A stretch of 64,000 nucleotides of DNA from Sinorhizobium garamanticum (GCF_029892065.1 NZ_CP120373.1:2301001-2365000); one strand, 5' to 3'. Positions 55,400 to 63,620 are shown, counted from the first letter of the stretch. Translations and numbers: made by a program. Notes: generated by a model not told the origin, from the letters alone.

Positions 55400-56884
55400 A
55401 TGACGACCAAACTCTCCCTTGCCACACTCGAAACAGTTAAGGCCAAGGCCGGCGTTCCGAAATATGGTCGGCACGATCTTCGCGCCGGCATCGTCCATTT
55501 CGGCGTCGGCAACTTTCACCGCGCCCACCAGGCCGTCTATCTCGATGATCTCTTCAACCTGGGGCTCGACCGTGACTGGGCGATCATAGGGGCCGGGGTG
55601 TTGCCGTCGGACGAGGTGATGCGGGCCAAGCTCGAAGCGCAGGATTTCCTGACGACAGTGGTCGAGCAGGACAATAACCGCACGGGCGCGCATGTCACCG
55701 GCGCGATGATCGCCTATCTCAAGCCCGGTGATACGCCGGCGATCTTGGCGCAGCTCGCCAGCCCGTCCATTCGCATCGTATCGCTGACGATCACCGAAGG
55801 CGGCTATTTCATCGATCCGGCGTCTGGCGTCTTCAATCCCGCCCATCCGGCCATCGTCGAGGACGGGCGCAATCCGACTTCGCCGAAGACGGTCTTCGGT
55901 CTCATCTTGGCGGGCCTTGCCGAGCGCAGAGCGAGGGGCATACCGCCCTTCACCGTCATGTCCTGCGACAACATTCCTGGCAATGGCGAGGTGACGCATG
56001 CGGCTGTTGCCGGCCTTGCGCGCCTCTCGGATCCCGCCTTCGCAGACTGGATCGATGCCAATGTCGCCTTTCCGAACGGCATGGTCGACCGCATCACGCC
56101 CGCCACGGGCGCCCGGGAAATCGATTTCGTCGCCTCGGAATACGGCATCGGCGATGCCTGGCCGGTCTTTTGCGAAGAATTCAAGCAATGGGTGCTGGAG
56201 GACCATTTCCCGCAAGGCCGCCCGGCCTTGGAAAAGGTCGGCGTCCAGTTCGTCCCCGACGTCGCTCCTTATGAGCACATGAAGATCCGCATCCTCAACG
56301 GCGGCCACGCCGCAATCGCCTATCCAGCGGCATTGCTCGATATCCATTTCGTCCACGAGGCCATGGAGGAGCCGTTGATCCGCGGCTTCCTGGCGAAACT
56401 CGAGCACGACGAAATCATCCCGGTCATCCCGCCGGTCCCGGATACGGATCTCAACGATTACTACAGGCTCATCGAGACGCGCTTCGCCAACCCCAAGATC
56501 GGCGACACGATTCCGCGGCTGGCTCAGGATGGTTCGAACCGCCAGCCGAAATTCATCCTGCCGTCGACCGCCGACCGCCTGCGCCGCGGCGAAGATGTGA
56601 TCGGGCTGTCGCTGGTCTCTGCCCTCTGGTGCCGCTATTTCGCCGGCAAATCGGACAGCGGCAAGGATATTGTCTTCAACGATGCAAGCGCCGACCGGCT
56701 GCACGCCGCCGCCCTGGCAGCCAAGGAAGACCCGATGGCGTTCCTCGCTCTTTCCGATATTTTCGGTGACGTCGCCCGGTCCGACCTTTTCCGGCGCCGT
56801 TTCGCACACGCATTGAAAACCCTCTGGGAACAGGGCACGCGCGCAACGCTCCAGCTCTATCTGGACGACAAACTCGAGGGATAA
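55400..56884 (+). CDS. mtlK: Mannitol 2-dehydrogenase
   Basis: A 494-residue polyol-specific long-chain dehydrogenase. The N-terminal Rossmann motif is VHFGVGNFHRAHQAVYLDDL; the catalytic Lys-x4-Asn-x2-His is in MKIRILNGGHAAIAYP. It oxidises mannitol (also arabitol or sorbitol) to the 2-ketose. ATG at 55400 follows GAAAGGAACGATAGG. The next gene starts two bases after its stop. Confidence 0.95.
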   Translation: MTTKLSLATLETVKAKAGVPKYGRHDLRAGIVHFGVGNFHRAHQAVYLDDLFNLGLDRDWAIIGAGVLPSDEVMRAKLEAQDFLTTVVEQDNNRTGAHVTGAMIAYLKPGDTPAILAQLASPSIRIVSLTITEGGYFIDPASGVFNPAHPAIVEDGRNPTSPKTVFGLILAGLAERRARGIPPFTVMSCDNIPGNGEVTHAAVAGLARLSDPAFADWIDANVAFPNGMVDRITPATGAREIDFVASEYGIGDAWPVFCEEFKQWVLEDHFPQGRPALEKVGVQFVPDVAPYEHMKIRILNGGHAAIAYPAALLDIHFVHEAMEEPLIRGFLAKLEHDEIIPVIPPVPDTDLNDYYRLIETRFANPKIGDTIPRLAQDGSNRQPKFILPSTADRLRRGEDVIGLSLVSALWCRYFAGKSDSGKDIVFNDASADRLHAAALAAKEDPMAFLALSDIFGDVARSDLFRRRFAHALKTLWEQGTRATLQLYLDDKLEG

Positions 56885-56886
56885 CA

Positions 56887-57555
56887 ATGGCGGGCAGCGA
56901 CTCCAGGCTGGTGATCTTCGACTGCGACGGCGTCCTGGTCGACAGCGAACCGATCTCGCTTGCCGTTCTTGTCGAGGCGCTGGATGCCGCAGGAGTATCG
57001 ATGACGACGGCCGAGGCGAGCGAACGCTTCCTCGGCCGCAGCCTTAAAAGCATGTCCGCCATACTTCATGACGAACACGGTCTTGCGACCGACGACGCCT
57101 TTCTCGAAGGCATGCGCACGCGCCTTTATGCGCGCTTCCGCGAGGAACTGAAGCCCGTTCACGGCATTCGCCGGGCGGTCGAACAACTCGACGGAGCCTG
57201 CTGCGTCGCGTCGTCGAGCCAGCCCGAGCGCATTCGTCTTTCCCTGACGGTGACCGGATTGATCGATCTCTTCGAGCCGCACATCTTCAGTGCCAGCATG
57301 GTCGCGCTCGGCAAGCCGGCGCCCGATCTCTTCCTCTATGCGAGCGAGCAAATGGGCTACGCGTCCGCCGATTGCGTCGTCGTGGAAGACAGTCCGGCCG
57401 GCATCGAGGCAGCAAAAGCGGCCGGCATGCGCGTCTTCGCCTTCGCCGGCGCCAGCCATGCGCGCAACGACCGGCACAGGCAAGCGCTGGCGCAACTTCA
57501 CCCCGATGTCCTGTTTGACGATATGGGCGAATTGATACAGTTTGTCCGGCAATAA
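56887..57555 (+). CDS. HAD-superfamily phosphatase
   Basis: A 222-residue HAD hydrolase of the beta-phosphoglucomutase/YniC subgroup. Motif I is FDCDGVLVDSEPI, with the nucleophilic Asp near residue 11; motif II is SSSQP; motif III/IV is GKPAPDLFLYA and VVVEDSPAGIEAAKAAGM. It probably dephosphorylates a sugar or polyol phosphate. It is two bases after mtlK and so in the smo operon. Confidence 0.9.
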   Translation: MAGSDSRLVIFDCDGVLVDSEPISLAVLVEALDAAGVSMTTAEASERFLGRSLKSMSAILHDEHGLATDDAFLEGMRTRLYARFREELKPVHGIRRAVEQLDGACCVASSSQPERIRLSLTVTGLIDLFEPHIFSASMVALGKPAPDLFLYASEQMGYASADCVVVEDSPAGIEAAKAAGMRVFAFAGASHARNDRHRQALAQLHPDVLFDDMGELIQFVRQ

Positions 57556-57556
57556 G

Positions 57557-57622
57557 TCGGAGCGGGATGGCGGCAATGCAGCGTGCCTACGTCCCGTTCT
57601 GACCTCTTAAATCATCGTGATC
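57557..57622. repeat. Palindromic repeat remnant of the AGAGCGGGATG family
   Basis: CGGAGCGGGATG and ACGTCCCGTTCTGA form the diverged stem, followed by TTAAATCATCGTGATC as in the copy at 26799 (reversed order). It lies in the 88-base gap before the kinase gene. Confidence 0.55.
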
Positions 57623-57643
57623 TCGGGACGGAGACATCCATTA

Positions 57644-59227
57644 ATGCGCGAATATGTCGTCGCGGTCGATATCGGCACCGGTAGCGCCCGTGCCGGCATT
57701 TTTGACCGGAAAGGCAAGCTTCTCGCGCGGGCCGACAGGCCGATTGCCATGAACCGGCCGGAAGAAAACCACGCCGAGCAGGATTCCGAGGACATCTGGG
57801 CGGCGGTCTGCGGGGCGGTCAAGGCGGCACGCGGCCACGCCGGCGTCGCTGCGGAGAATGTCGCGGCGATCGGTTTCGACGCGACCTGCTCGCTGGTCGT
57901 GCGCGACCGTGACGGCGCACAGCTTTCAGTCAATCGTGCCGGTGACGCGCGCTGGGACACGATCGTCTGGCTCGATCACCGAGCGCTCAAGGAGGCCGAT
58001 TTCTGCACGTCGACAGAACATCCCGTCCTTCACCATTCCGGCCGCGTGATGTCGCCGGAGATGGAAATGCCGAAGCTGATGTGGCTGAAGCGAAACCTTC
58101 CAGCGCAATGGGAAAGGGCCGGTTATTTCTTCGATCTGGCGGATTACATGTCCTGGCGCGCGACGGGCAGCGCGGCGCGTTCGCGTTGCACGCTCACGGC
58201 AAAATGGAACTATCTCGCGCATAAGGAGAGAGGCTGGCAGCCGGACTATCTCGAACAGATCGGCCTTGCGGACCTTCTCGATCGAGGGGGATTGCCCGAG
58301 GAAACCCTGCCCGTCGGCACTGCGGTTGGGCGCCTGACCGAGACGGCAGCGGAAGAGCTCGGCCTCGACGCGGAATGCTACGTTGCACCAGGGCTGATCG
58401 ATGCCTATGCCGGCGCGCTCGGTGTGCTCGGCAGATTTGCCGCCGAGCCCGCAAATCTCGAACGGCAACTCGCCCTCATCGCCGGCACATCGAGCTGCAT
58501 TGTCGCCTTTTCACGCGAGATGAAGCCTGGCTTCGGCATGTGGGGGCCGTATTTCGAAGCGGTGCTTCCGGGCTGCTGGCTGGTCGAGGGCGGGCAGTCG
58601 GCGACGGGCGCGCTCCTCGATCATATCGTGCGCGTGCATGGCGGAGGGCGGGAACCGACCGCGGAAACGCACATGAAGATCATCGGGCGCGTGCAGGAAC
58701 TGCGCGCGCTGCATGGCCCGGGCTTCGCCGATCGGCTGCACGTCCTTCCCGATTTTCACGGCAACCGGTCGCCACTCGCCGATCCGCACGCGCTCGGCGT
58801 CATCAGCGGTCTCGCGCTCGATTCATCGTTCGATGGGCTTTGCCGGCTCTATTGGCGCACCTGCGTCGCCATCGCGCTTGGAATCCGGCACATTCTCGAA
58901 ATGATGAATGAGGCGGGATACAATCTCGATACGCTGCACGTGACCGGCGGCCATGTGCGCAATCCGTTGCTGATAGAGCTTTATTGCGACGCGACCGGCT
59001 GCCGCGTGGTTGCGCCCGAGACGCCCGATGCCGTGCTGCTCGGCACTGCGATGGCGGCTGCTGTTGCCGGCGGGCTTTATTCCGACCTTGCAAAGGCGGG
59101 GACAGCAATGGCGTCGGGCGGTCAGGAACGTCTTCCCGATGCTGCATCGCGCCACCTCTACGACCGAGATTATCGGCGGTTTCTGGCACTTTACCGGCAT
59201 CGCGCGGAGCTGGAAGCGATGGAGTAG
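57644..59227 (+). CDS. FGGY-family carbohydrate kinase (ribulokinase-like)
   Basis: A 527-residue sugar kinase. The N-terminal phosphate-binding motif is AVDIGTGSARAGIFD; IGFDATCSLVV and the catalytic-base region APGLIDAYAGALG are typical of the ribulokinase/D-ribulokinase branch. The C-terminal adenosine-binding motif is VTGGHVRNPLLIELYCD. It probably phosphorylates a ketose produced by the polyol dehydrogenases upstream. ATG at 57644 is used; an in-frame GTG at 57617 lies in the repeat. Often annotated xylB-like; the exact substrate is uncertain. Confidence 0.88.
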   Translation: MREYVVAVDIGTGSARAGIFDRKGKLLARADRPIAMNRPEENHAEQDSEDIWAAVCGAVKAARGHAGVAAENVAAIGFDATCSLVVRDRDGAQLSVNRAGDARWDTIVWLDHRALKEADFCTSTEHPVLHHSGRVMSPEMEMPKLMWLKRNLPAQWERAGYFFDLADYMSWRATGSAARSRCTLTAKWNYLAHKERGWQPDYLEQIGLADLLDRGGLPEETLPVGTAVGRLTETAAEELGLDAECYVAPGLIDAYAGALGVLGRFAAEPANLERQLALIAGTSSCIVAFSREMKPGFGMWGPYFEAVLPGCWLVEGGQSATGALLDHIVRVHGGGREPTAETHMKIIGRVQELRALHGPGFADRLHVLPDFHGNRSPLADPHALGVISGLALDSSFDGLCRLYWRTCVAIALGIRHILEMMNEAGYNLDTLHVTGGHVRNPLLIELYCDATGCRVVAPETPDAVLLGTAMAAAVAGGLYSDLAKAGTAMASGGQERLPDAASRHLYDRDYRRFLALYRHRAELEAME

Positions 59228-59235
59228 CCGGCGCC

Positions 59236-59345
59236 ACTGCATGTTCTTATTCTTAAATCGTAGCCGATTTAAGAATAAGAACATGCAGCAAATTCAAAGT
59301 CCTGCGCGTCCTTTGCGCGTCTGAAAAAGACGCGCGGCGCTGCAG
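59236..59345. repeat. RIME-like mosaic repeat, complete copy (reverse orientation)
   Basis: CTGCATGTTCTTATTCTTAAATCG (59238 on) pairs with CGATTTAAGAATAAGAACATGCAG, a nearly perfect 24-base stem. The GCGCGTC-TGAAAAA-GACGCGC module follows. Its orientation is opposite to the copies at 25227 and 61388. Confidence 0.88.
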
Positions 59346-59365
59346 GCATCGATTTCATTTTTTGT

Positions 59366-59390
59366 GGAACCTTTTTCTTGCTCGCGCGTT
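59366..59390 (+). promoter_or_regulatory. RpoE2-type (GSR) promoter of a candidate small RNA
   Basis: GGAAC (59366-59370), 16 bases, CGTT (59387-59390). This is the EcfG/RpoE2 consensus. No protein-coding gene follows on this strand before the terminator at 59491-59524. Confidence 0.7.
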
Positions 59391-59396
59391 AGGACG

Positions 59397-59524
59397 AATA
59401 GCCGGACGGTGGCGCACATCGCCCCCAATGTGACGCCGGAGGCATACCGCCGGTTGCCAACTCACATCCCCTCTGTGAGTTGATAAAGCTCAGCCAGTGC
59501 CTTTCCCTCGGCACTGGCTGTTTT
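59397..59524 (+). ncRNA. Candidate general-stress small RNA
   Basis: Between a GGAAC-N16-CGTT promoter and a strong terminator lie about 128 bases without a credible reading frame: the only ATG (59429) is followed at once by TGA. The predicted RNA has a middle hairpin CAACTCAC/GTGAGTTG (59458-59482) whose nine-base loop ATCCCCTCT is CU-rich, like the exposed anti-Shine-Dalgarno loops of rhizobial trans-acting sRNAs. The 3' end is an 11-base perfect stem with TTTT. It lies between the FGGY kinase and the 3' end of rsiB1. RpoE2-dependent sRNAs are known in S. meliloti; I cannot say whether this is one already named. Confidence 0.62.
59491..59524 (+). terminator. Terminator of the candidate small RNA
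   Basis: CAGCCAGTGCC (59491-59501) pairs perfectly with GGCACTGGCTG (59510-59520), followed by TTTT. It may also act on the convergent rsiB1 transcript. Confidence 0.85.
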
Positions 59525-59582
59525 GCGTTAAGACATGTGGCTTTATCGACGACAGAATCGCCGCCGTTTCCCGATTTGCGGT

Positions 59583-60377
59583 TCAGGCGGCCGCCTTCGT
59601 CGATTCGTTGAAGAAGAGCGCCTGGCTGATAAGCGCCTTGACCATTTCCGGGTTGAAGGGCTTCGTGACGAGGAAGGTTGGTTCGGGCCGTTCGCCGGTC
59701 AACAGCCTTTCGGGGAAGGCGGTGATGAAAATCACCGGAATGGCGCTGCTCTTCAGGATCTCGTTCACGGCATCTATGCCGGAACTTCCATCGGCCAACT
59801 GGATGTCGGCGAGCACCATGCTCGGCTTTGTTTCCTTGTAAAGCGCGATTGCCTCGTCCCGGGTGCGCGCAATGCCGGTGACGCGATGGCCGAGACTTTT
59901 GACCATCTGCTCGATGTCGATCGCGATCAGCGGTTCGTCCTCGATGATCATGATATCGGTCGCAACCTGACGGGAGATTTCCTGCGATGCCCGCTCGAGA
60001 AGCGCGCTCAGTTTGTCTGCATCGACATCAAGCACCTCGGCTGCCTCGTTAGGGCTGAAGCCTTCGACCGAGACGAGCAGGAACGCCTGGCGCGCCAGCG
60101 GCGACACCGCCGCGAGGTTGACCGATGCCCGCTGTTCCCAGGCAAAAGGTGAAACCGGTTCGGGGATCAGGACCGAGGATGACCCGAACAATGACGTATA
60201 AAGACGAAACAGGGCGACCCTGTCGTTGCTTGCTTCGGGAAAGATCGTGGTATCTGCGATGAGAGCCTCGAGAACCGCGGCCACATAAGCATCACCCGAC
60301 GTTTGCGAGCCGGTCAGCGCGCGGGAATAACGGCGCAGATAGGGCAGGAGCGGCGCGATCCGGTTGGACAGTGTCAT
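59583..60377 (-). CDS. rsiB1: PhyR-type anti-anti-sigma response regulator (RsiB1)
   Basis: A 264-residue protein. Residues 1-135 are an ECF-sigma-like domain (regions 2 and 4: LARQAFLLVSVEGFSPNEAA), and residues 140-258 a receiver with phospho-acceptor Asp191 in VLADIQLADG, acidic IIEDEP and the conserved Lys in FLVTKPF. When phosphorylated, the sigma-like part binds the NepR-type anti-sigma factor and frees RpoE2. It diverges from rsiA1; both promoters carry GGAAC/CGTT boxes, so it should be under positive feedback. Confidence 0.95.
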   Translation of the reverse strand: MTLSNRIAPLLPYLRRYSRALTGSQTSGDAYVAAVLEALIADTTIFPEASNDRVALFRLYTSLFGSSSVLIPEPVSPFAWEQRASVNLAAVSPLARQAFLLVSVEGFSPNEAAEVLDVDADKLSALLERASQEISRQVATDIMIIEDEPLIAIDIEQMVKSLGHRVTGIARTRDEAIALYKETKPSMVLADIQLADGSSGIDAVNEILKSSAIPVIFITAFPERLLTGERPEPTFLVTKPFNPEMVKALISQALFFNESTKAAA

Positions 60378-60421
60378 TCAGGACTCCCTCAGTCAGACTT
60401 CGGTTTTTGTCTCGACGCGGA

Positions 60422-60446
60422 AACGCCCGGCCGAAAAAAAGGTTCC
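60422..60446 (-). promoter_or_regulatory. RpoE2-type promoter of rsiB1
   Basis: On the minus strand GGAAC (60446-60442), 16 bases, CGTT (60425-60422), 45 bases before the rsiB1 start. Confidence 0.78.
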
Positions 60447-60451
60447 GCGCT

Positions 60452-60477
60452 GGAACATTTCATTTTTTTCCTGCGTT
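60452..60477 (+). promoter_or_regulatory. RpoE2-type promoter of rsiA1-rpoE2
   Basis: GGAAC (60452-60456), 17 bases, CGTT (60474-60477), 37 bases before the rsiA1 start. The -35 boxes of the two divergent promoters are five bases apart and form an inverted repeat, GTTCC-N5-GGAAC. Confidence 0.8.
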
Positions 60478-60513
60478 ATGATGCAGGCGAACTCTCAAGG
60501 TGACGATTGTACA

Positions 60514-60726
60514 ATGAGATATAAATCAGGGGCAGGGCGGCCGATTGGCACAAGCTCTTCGAGCGGTAATCCAAATGCACAGATCGCAGCGAAGCTGAAG
60601 GCGCTCTATCAATCAGTGCAGGAAGAGGCCATTCCAGCACGGTTTCTCGATCTGCTGGAAAAGCTGGACGCGGCGGAACAGCACTCAACTCTGCAAAGCC
60701 AATCGGTTCTGCAAGGGAGGGAGTAG
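60514..60726 (+). CDS. rsiA1: NepR-type anti-sigma factor (RsiA1)
   Basis: A 70-residue protein. The NepR core is IAAKLKALYQSVQEEAIPARF followed by LDLLEKLD, the two-helix unit that wraps around the ECF sigma factor. It holds RpoE2 inactive until PhyR-P takes its place. In-frame ATGs at 60478 and 60481 are ruled out, since they would lie within or directly at the GGAAC/CGTT promoter; ATG at 60514 is used. It ends eight bases before rpoE2. Confidence 0.9.
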   Translation: MRYKSGAGRPIGTSSSSGNPNAQIAAKLKALYQSVQEEAIPARFLDLLEKLDAAEQHSTLQSQSVLQGRE

Positions 60727-60734
60727 GCGCCGGG

Positions 60735-61289
60735 ATGCCATCCGAAAACCAAGAATTCAAGCGCGAGATGCTCGCCGCACTCCCTAGTCTGCGCGCCTTT
60801 GCCATGTCGCTGATCGGTCGCCACGACCGCGCGGATGATCTCGTTCAGGACACGATCATGAAGGCCTGGGCGAAGCAGGATCATTTCGAGATCGGCACGA
60901 ACATGAAGGCATGGCTCTTCACGATCCTGCGCAACGAGCTCTACAGCCAGATGCGCAAGCGTGGTCGCGAGATTCAGGACAGCGATGGCCATTTCACGGA
61001 AACGCTCGCCCACCATCCCGAGCAATACGGTTCGCTCGATCTCCAGGATTTCCGGCGGGCCCTGGAGCAGTTGCCGCCGGACCAGCGCGAAGCGATCATC
61101 CTGGTTGGTGCATCCGGCTTTTCCTACGAAGAAGCCGCCAAGATCTGCGGCTGCGCGCTCGGCACCATCAAAAGCCGCGTCAACCGCGCGCGCCAACGCC
61201 TGCAGGAAATTCTCCAGGTGCAAGGCGAGAACGACTACGGCCCTGACGAGACCTCGGCGCCCATTACCTCGCGCGCATTCGTTTCGTGA
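60735..61289 (+). CDS. rpoE2: General stress response ECF sigma factor RpoE2 (EcfG)
   Basis: A 184-residue ECF sigma factor. Region 2 includes RADDLVQDTIMKAWAKQ and AWLFTILRNELYSQMRKRGR; region 4 includes LPPDQREAIILVGASGFSYEE and CGCALGTIKSRVNRAR. It directs the general stress response of alphaproteobacteria (starvation, heat, salt, oxidative stress) at GGAAC/CGTT promoters. It is in an operon with its anti-sigma factor, with a likely self-activated promoter. A short tail after residue 165 is variable. Confidence 0.96.
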   Translation: MPSENQEFKREMLAALPSLRAFAMSLIGRHDRADDLVQDTIMKAWAKQDHFEIGTNMKAWLFTILRNELYSQMRKRGREIQDSDGHFTETLAHHPEQYGSLDLQDFRRALEQLPPDQREAIILVGASGFSYEEAAKICGCALGTIKSRVNRARQRLQEILQVQGENDYGPDETSAPITSRAFVS

Positions 61290-61387
61290 TCTGCGTGCGC
61301 TCTTGAGGCCAGACCGTTGCAAGTCGACGGCGGTCCTGCTTTTTTTGCTTGGAGCACCAGGCGCTGCGGTGAGGGCGGGAACCTTCT

Positions 61388-61489
61388 GCAGCGCCGCGCG
61401 TCTTTTCAGACGCGCAAAGGACGCTGTAGCACTTTGAACTGCTGCATGTTGTGAACCATAAATCGGCTACGATTTACGGAGACATGCAG
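61388..61489. repeat. RIME-like mosaic repeat, complete copy
   Basis: GCAGCGCCGCGCGTCT-TTTC-AGACGCGCAAAGGACGCTGTAG, then CTGCATGTTG...TAAATCG/CGATTTA...GACATGCAG. It sits in the 254-base gap between rpoE2 and the kinase gene. Confidence 0.88.
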
Positions 61490-61543
61490 TGGACCCCTGA
61501 TCGGTTCTGCTGCGGCGGGTGCGCGAGTTTGGAGTTGGACCGG

Positions 61544-63046
61544 ATGCGCGAGAAGACCGAGGTGATGCTTCCAACGGTAGCGCAAGTGCTCGATGCCCGC
61601 GAACGGCTTGGCGTGCTGCATGCCGCGGTGCCTGACATGGCGGTACCGGACAGCGATTTCGACGGCCTTGCGAAGCTCGCGGCAAGCCTGTTCAGCGCCC
61701 CAATTGCGCTCGTCAGCCTCGTTGATAATGAATGGCAATGGTTCAAGGCGGCCGTCGGAACGACGGAAACGCGGCGGCGCTGCGACGAATCTTTCTGCCT
61801 CCACACGGTCGCGGACCGCGACGGTGTCTTTGTCGTGCTTGATGCATCCCGGCATCCGCTGTTTCGTGATCGGCCAACGGTGACCGGCGCGCCATTCCTG
61901 CGTTTCTACGCGGGCGCTTCCATTCTCCTGGACGGCCAGGCGGTCGGCACAGTCTGTGTCTTCGACGTGGCCCCGCGTAAGGAAATCGCGCCGAAACTGA
62001 TCGATGAGCTTCGCCGGATTGCCGGTATCGCCGCATCACTGCTCAAGCTCAAGGACGAGGCGCGCCGGCGCGCCCTCAAGGAGGCGGCGCTTTCGCGCGA
62101 GGAACAGCGCCTTGCCATGGCGCTTGACGCGGCGAATGTCGGCAGTTGGCTTTGGGATATCCGCGCCGGCACGGTCGCGGGCAACAGCGCGATGATGCGC
62201 ATGTTCGGACTGTCGGCTGAACACTCGGTCGGCGCCAGGGCGATCTTCGCCGCCATCCATCCCGACGACCGTATCGCGACGTTTTCCAAGCTCAGGCAGG
62301 CTATGGCGGCGAACGAGGAATATGACGGCATGTTTCGCATCCGCGACAGCGGGCGCTGGCTGCTTGGGCGCGGCAGGGTGCACGACCGCGACGGCAAGGG
62401 TGCTCCGCTGACCTTCCTCGGCATGACCATCGATGTCACGGACCAGCAGGCTTCGGTGCAGCGGACGCGGCTTCTGCTCAAGGAACTGAACCACCGCGTC
62501 AAGAATACTTTGGCGATGCTGCAGTCGTTGGCGCGTCAGACGCTTCGACAAACGAGCGATCCTGTCGAGTTCATGGCTGCATTCGCCGGTCGTCTTCAGT
62601 CCATCTCGGACGCGCACGGGCTGCTCTCCGACTACGAATGGGGCACCATCCGCCTCTCGGAGCTGATATCGAAGCAGTTGCGCCCCTATGTCAGCGACTA
62701 TGCTGAACAGGTCGAGATCCATAAGGACGAAATCCTGCTAGGCCCCGATCAGGCGGTGGGCCTTGGGCTGGTGCTGCACGAACTGGCGACGAACGCCCTG
62801 AAATACGGATCGCTTTCGGTCCCGAAAGGCAAGGTCGTGCTGACCGCGCGCGGTGTCGTCGAAGACGGCGACTCCGTACTACATCTGACCTGGACCGAGG
62901 TGGGCGGCCCGCCGGTCCGCGAGCCGAGACGACGTGGCTTCGGTTCGATCCTGATCGAGCGCAGCCTCGACAAGATCATAGGCAGTTCCGTGAAAGTCGA
63001 ATATCTGCCGGCCGGCGTGACGGCGCTCATCCGGTTGCCGCTTTAA
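61544..63046 (+). CDS. rsiC: HWE/HisKA_2 sensor histidine kinase (RsiC-like)
   Basis: A 500-residue soluble kinase. A GAF domain (about 30-165, with ASLFSAPIALVSLVDNEWQWF) is followed by a PAS domain (about 185-300) and a HisKA_2 dimerisation domain with phospho-acceptor His317 in KELNHRVKNTLAML, then an ATPase domain (HELATNALKYGSL). No membrane segment. The frame is open 31 codons upstream into the palindromic repeat; ATG at 61544 with GGAG nine bases before is preferred. Position after rpoE2 matches the kinase RsiC I recall from S. meliloti, which acts on PhyR-type RsiB. The signal it senses is unknown. Confidence 0.88.
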   Translation: MREKTEVMLPTVAQVLDARERLGVLHAAVPDMAVPDSDFDGLAKLAASLFSAPIALVSLVDNEWQWFKAAVGTTETRRRCDESFCLHTVADRDGVFVVLDASRHPLFRDRPTVTGAPFLRFYAGASILLDGQAVGTVCVFDVAPRKEIAPKLIDELRRIAGIAASLLKLKDEARRRALKEAALSREEQRLAMALDAANVGSWLWDIRAGTVAGNSAMMRMFGLSAEHSVGARAIFAAIHPDDRIATFSKLRQAMAANEEYDGMFRIRDSGRWLLGRGRVHDRDGKGAPLTFLGMTIDVTDQQASVQRTRLLLKELNHRVKNTLAMLQSLARQTLRQTSDPVEFMAAFAGRLQSISDAHGLLSDYEWGTIRLSELISKQLRPYVSDYAEQVEIHKDEILLGPDQAVGLGLVLHELATNALKYGSLSVPKGKVVLTARGVVEDGDSVLHLTWTEVGGPPVREPRRRGFGSILIERSLDKIIGSSVKVEYLPAGVTALIRLPL

Positions 63047-63112
63047 CAGTGGTTGCGGCAGCGGGATGAGGAGGCCGTTTACCTGTCGTAGACCTCAGTG
63101 CCTGAGTGGAAA

Positions 63113-63544
63113 TCAACGCTGCTCGTTGCGATGACGGCCCGTGCCGAGACCGAGCAGGGCCCCGACCGCAACGGCGGTCGCCACGGCGAGCAGCGGTTGC
63201 GTTCGCAACATACCTGCGGCGGCAACGAGCGCCAGATTTGTCTGCATCGCCGCGCGGCGCCGACGCTCCTCGGCGAGCCGCCGGTCGCGGGCGCGAAGTC
63301 CTGCCATCACCGCGAAAAGGAGCAATGCTGTCACGAACAGAACGATCGCAATCGTCGCTGCAACCGCTACCGGCGAATAACGCATTGCGAGAAACAGCGT
63401 GACCGCTGCCAGGGCGAACACGTAAGCCGTGACGAGCAAGGTCGCGATGATCGCCCATAACATCGCGTTACGTCTATAGCGTGAGGTGGCAGCAGCCACA
63501 TCGACTGCAAGCAAGGCGGACAAGGCGGCCCCAAGCGTTCCCAT
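63113..63544 (-). CDS. Holin-like small membrane protein (phage holin family / DUF1469-type)
   Basis: A 143-residue protein with two adjacent long membrane spans (about residues 28-52 and 60-82), a basic helix (RARDRRLAEERRRRAA) and a weak third hydrophobic stretch near the end. Automatic pipelines call such proteins 'phage holin family', but no phage genes are near; in proteobacteria they commonly sit next to DUF883/ElaB proteins, as here, and often respond to stress. The gene after it on the same strand upstream is the DUF883 protein. Confidence 0.75.
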   Translation of the reverse strand: MGTLGAALSALLAVDVAAATSRYRRNAMLWAIIATLLVTAYVFALAAVTLFLAMRYSPVAVAATIAIVLFVTALLLFAVMAGLRARDRRLAEERRRRAAMQTNLALVAAAGMLRTQPLLAVATAVAVGALLGLGTGRHRNEQR

Positions 63545-63620
63545 GCAAGCTACTCCGATCGCGGGTCGGGCGATGCAGGAAGTGGCCTTCCTGCGGCGGG
63601 TCGTTCACCAGGCGGACGTG

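Noticed and set aside
59405..59479. A 24-codon GTG-started frame within the candidate small RNA
   Set aside because: No ribosome site, and the frame runs through the terminal-loop hairpin. A non-coding RNA explains the conserved-looking structure better, although a tiny peptide cannot be fully excluded.
63113..63544. Prophage remnant suggested by a holin-like protein
   Set aside because: There are no other phage genes, integrase or att repeats. The protein belongs to a chromosomal family often beside DUF883.
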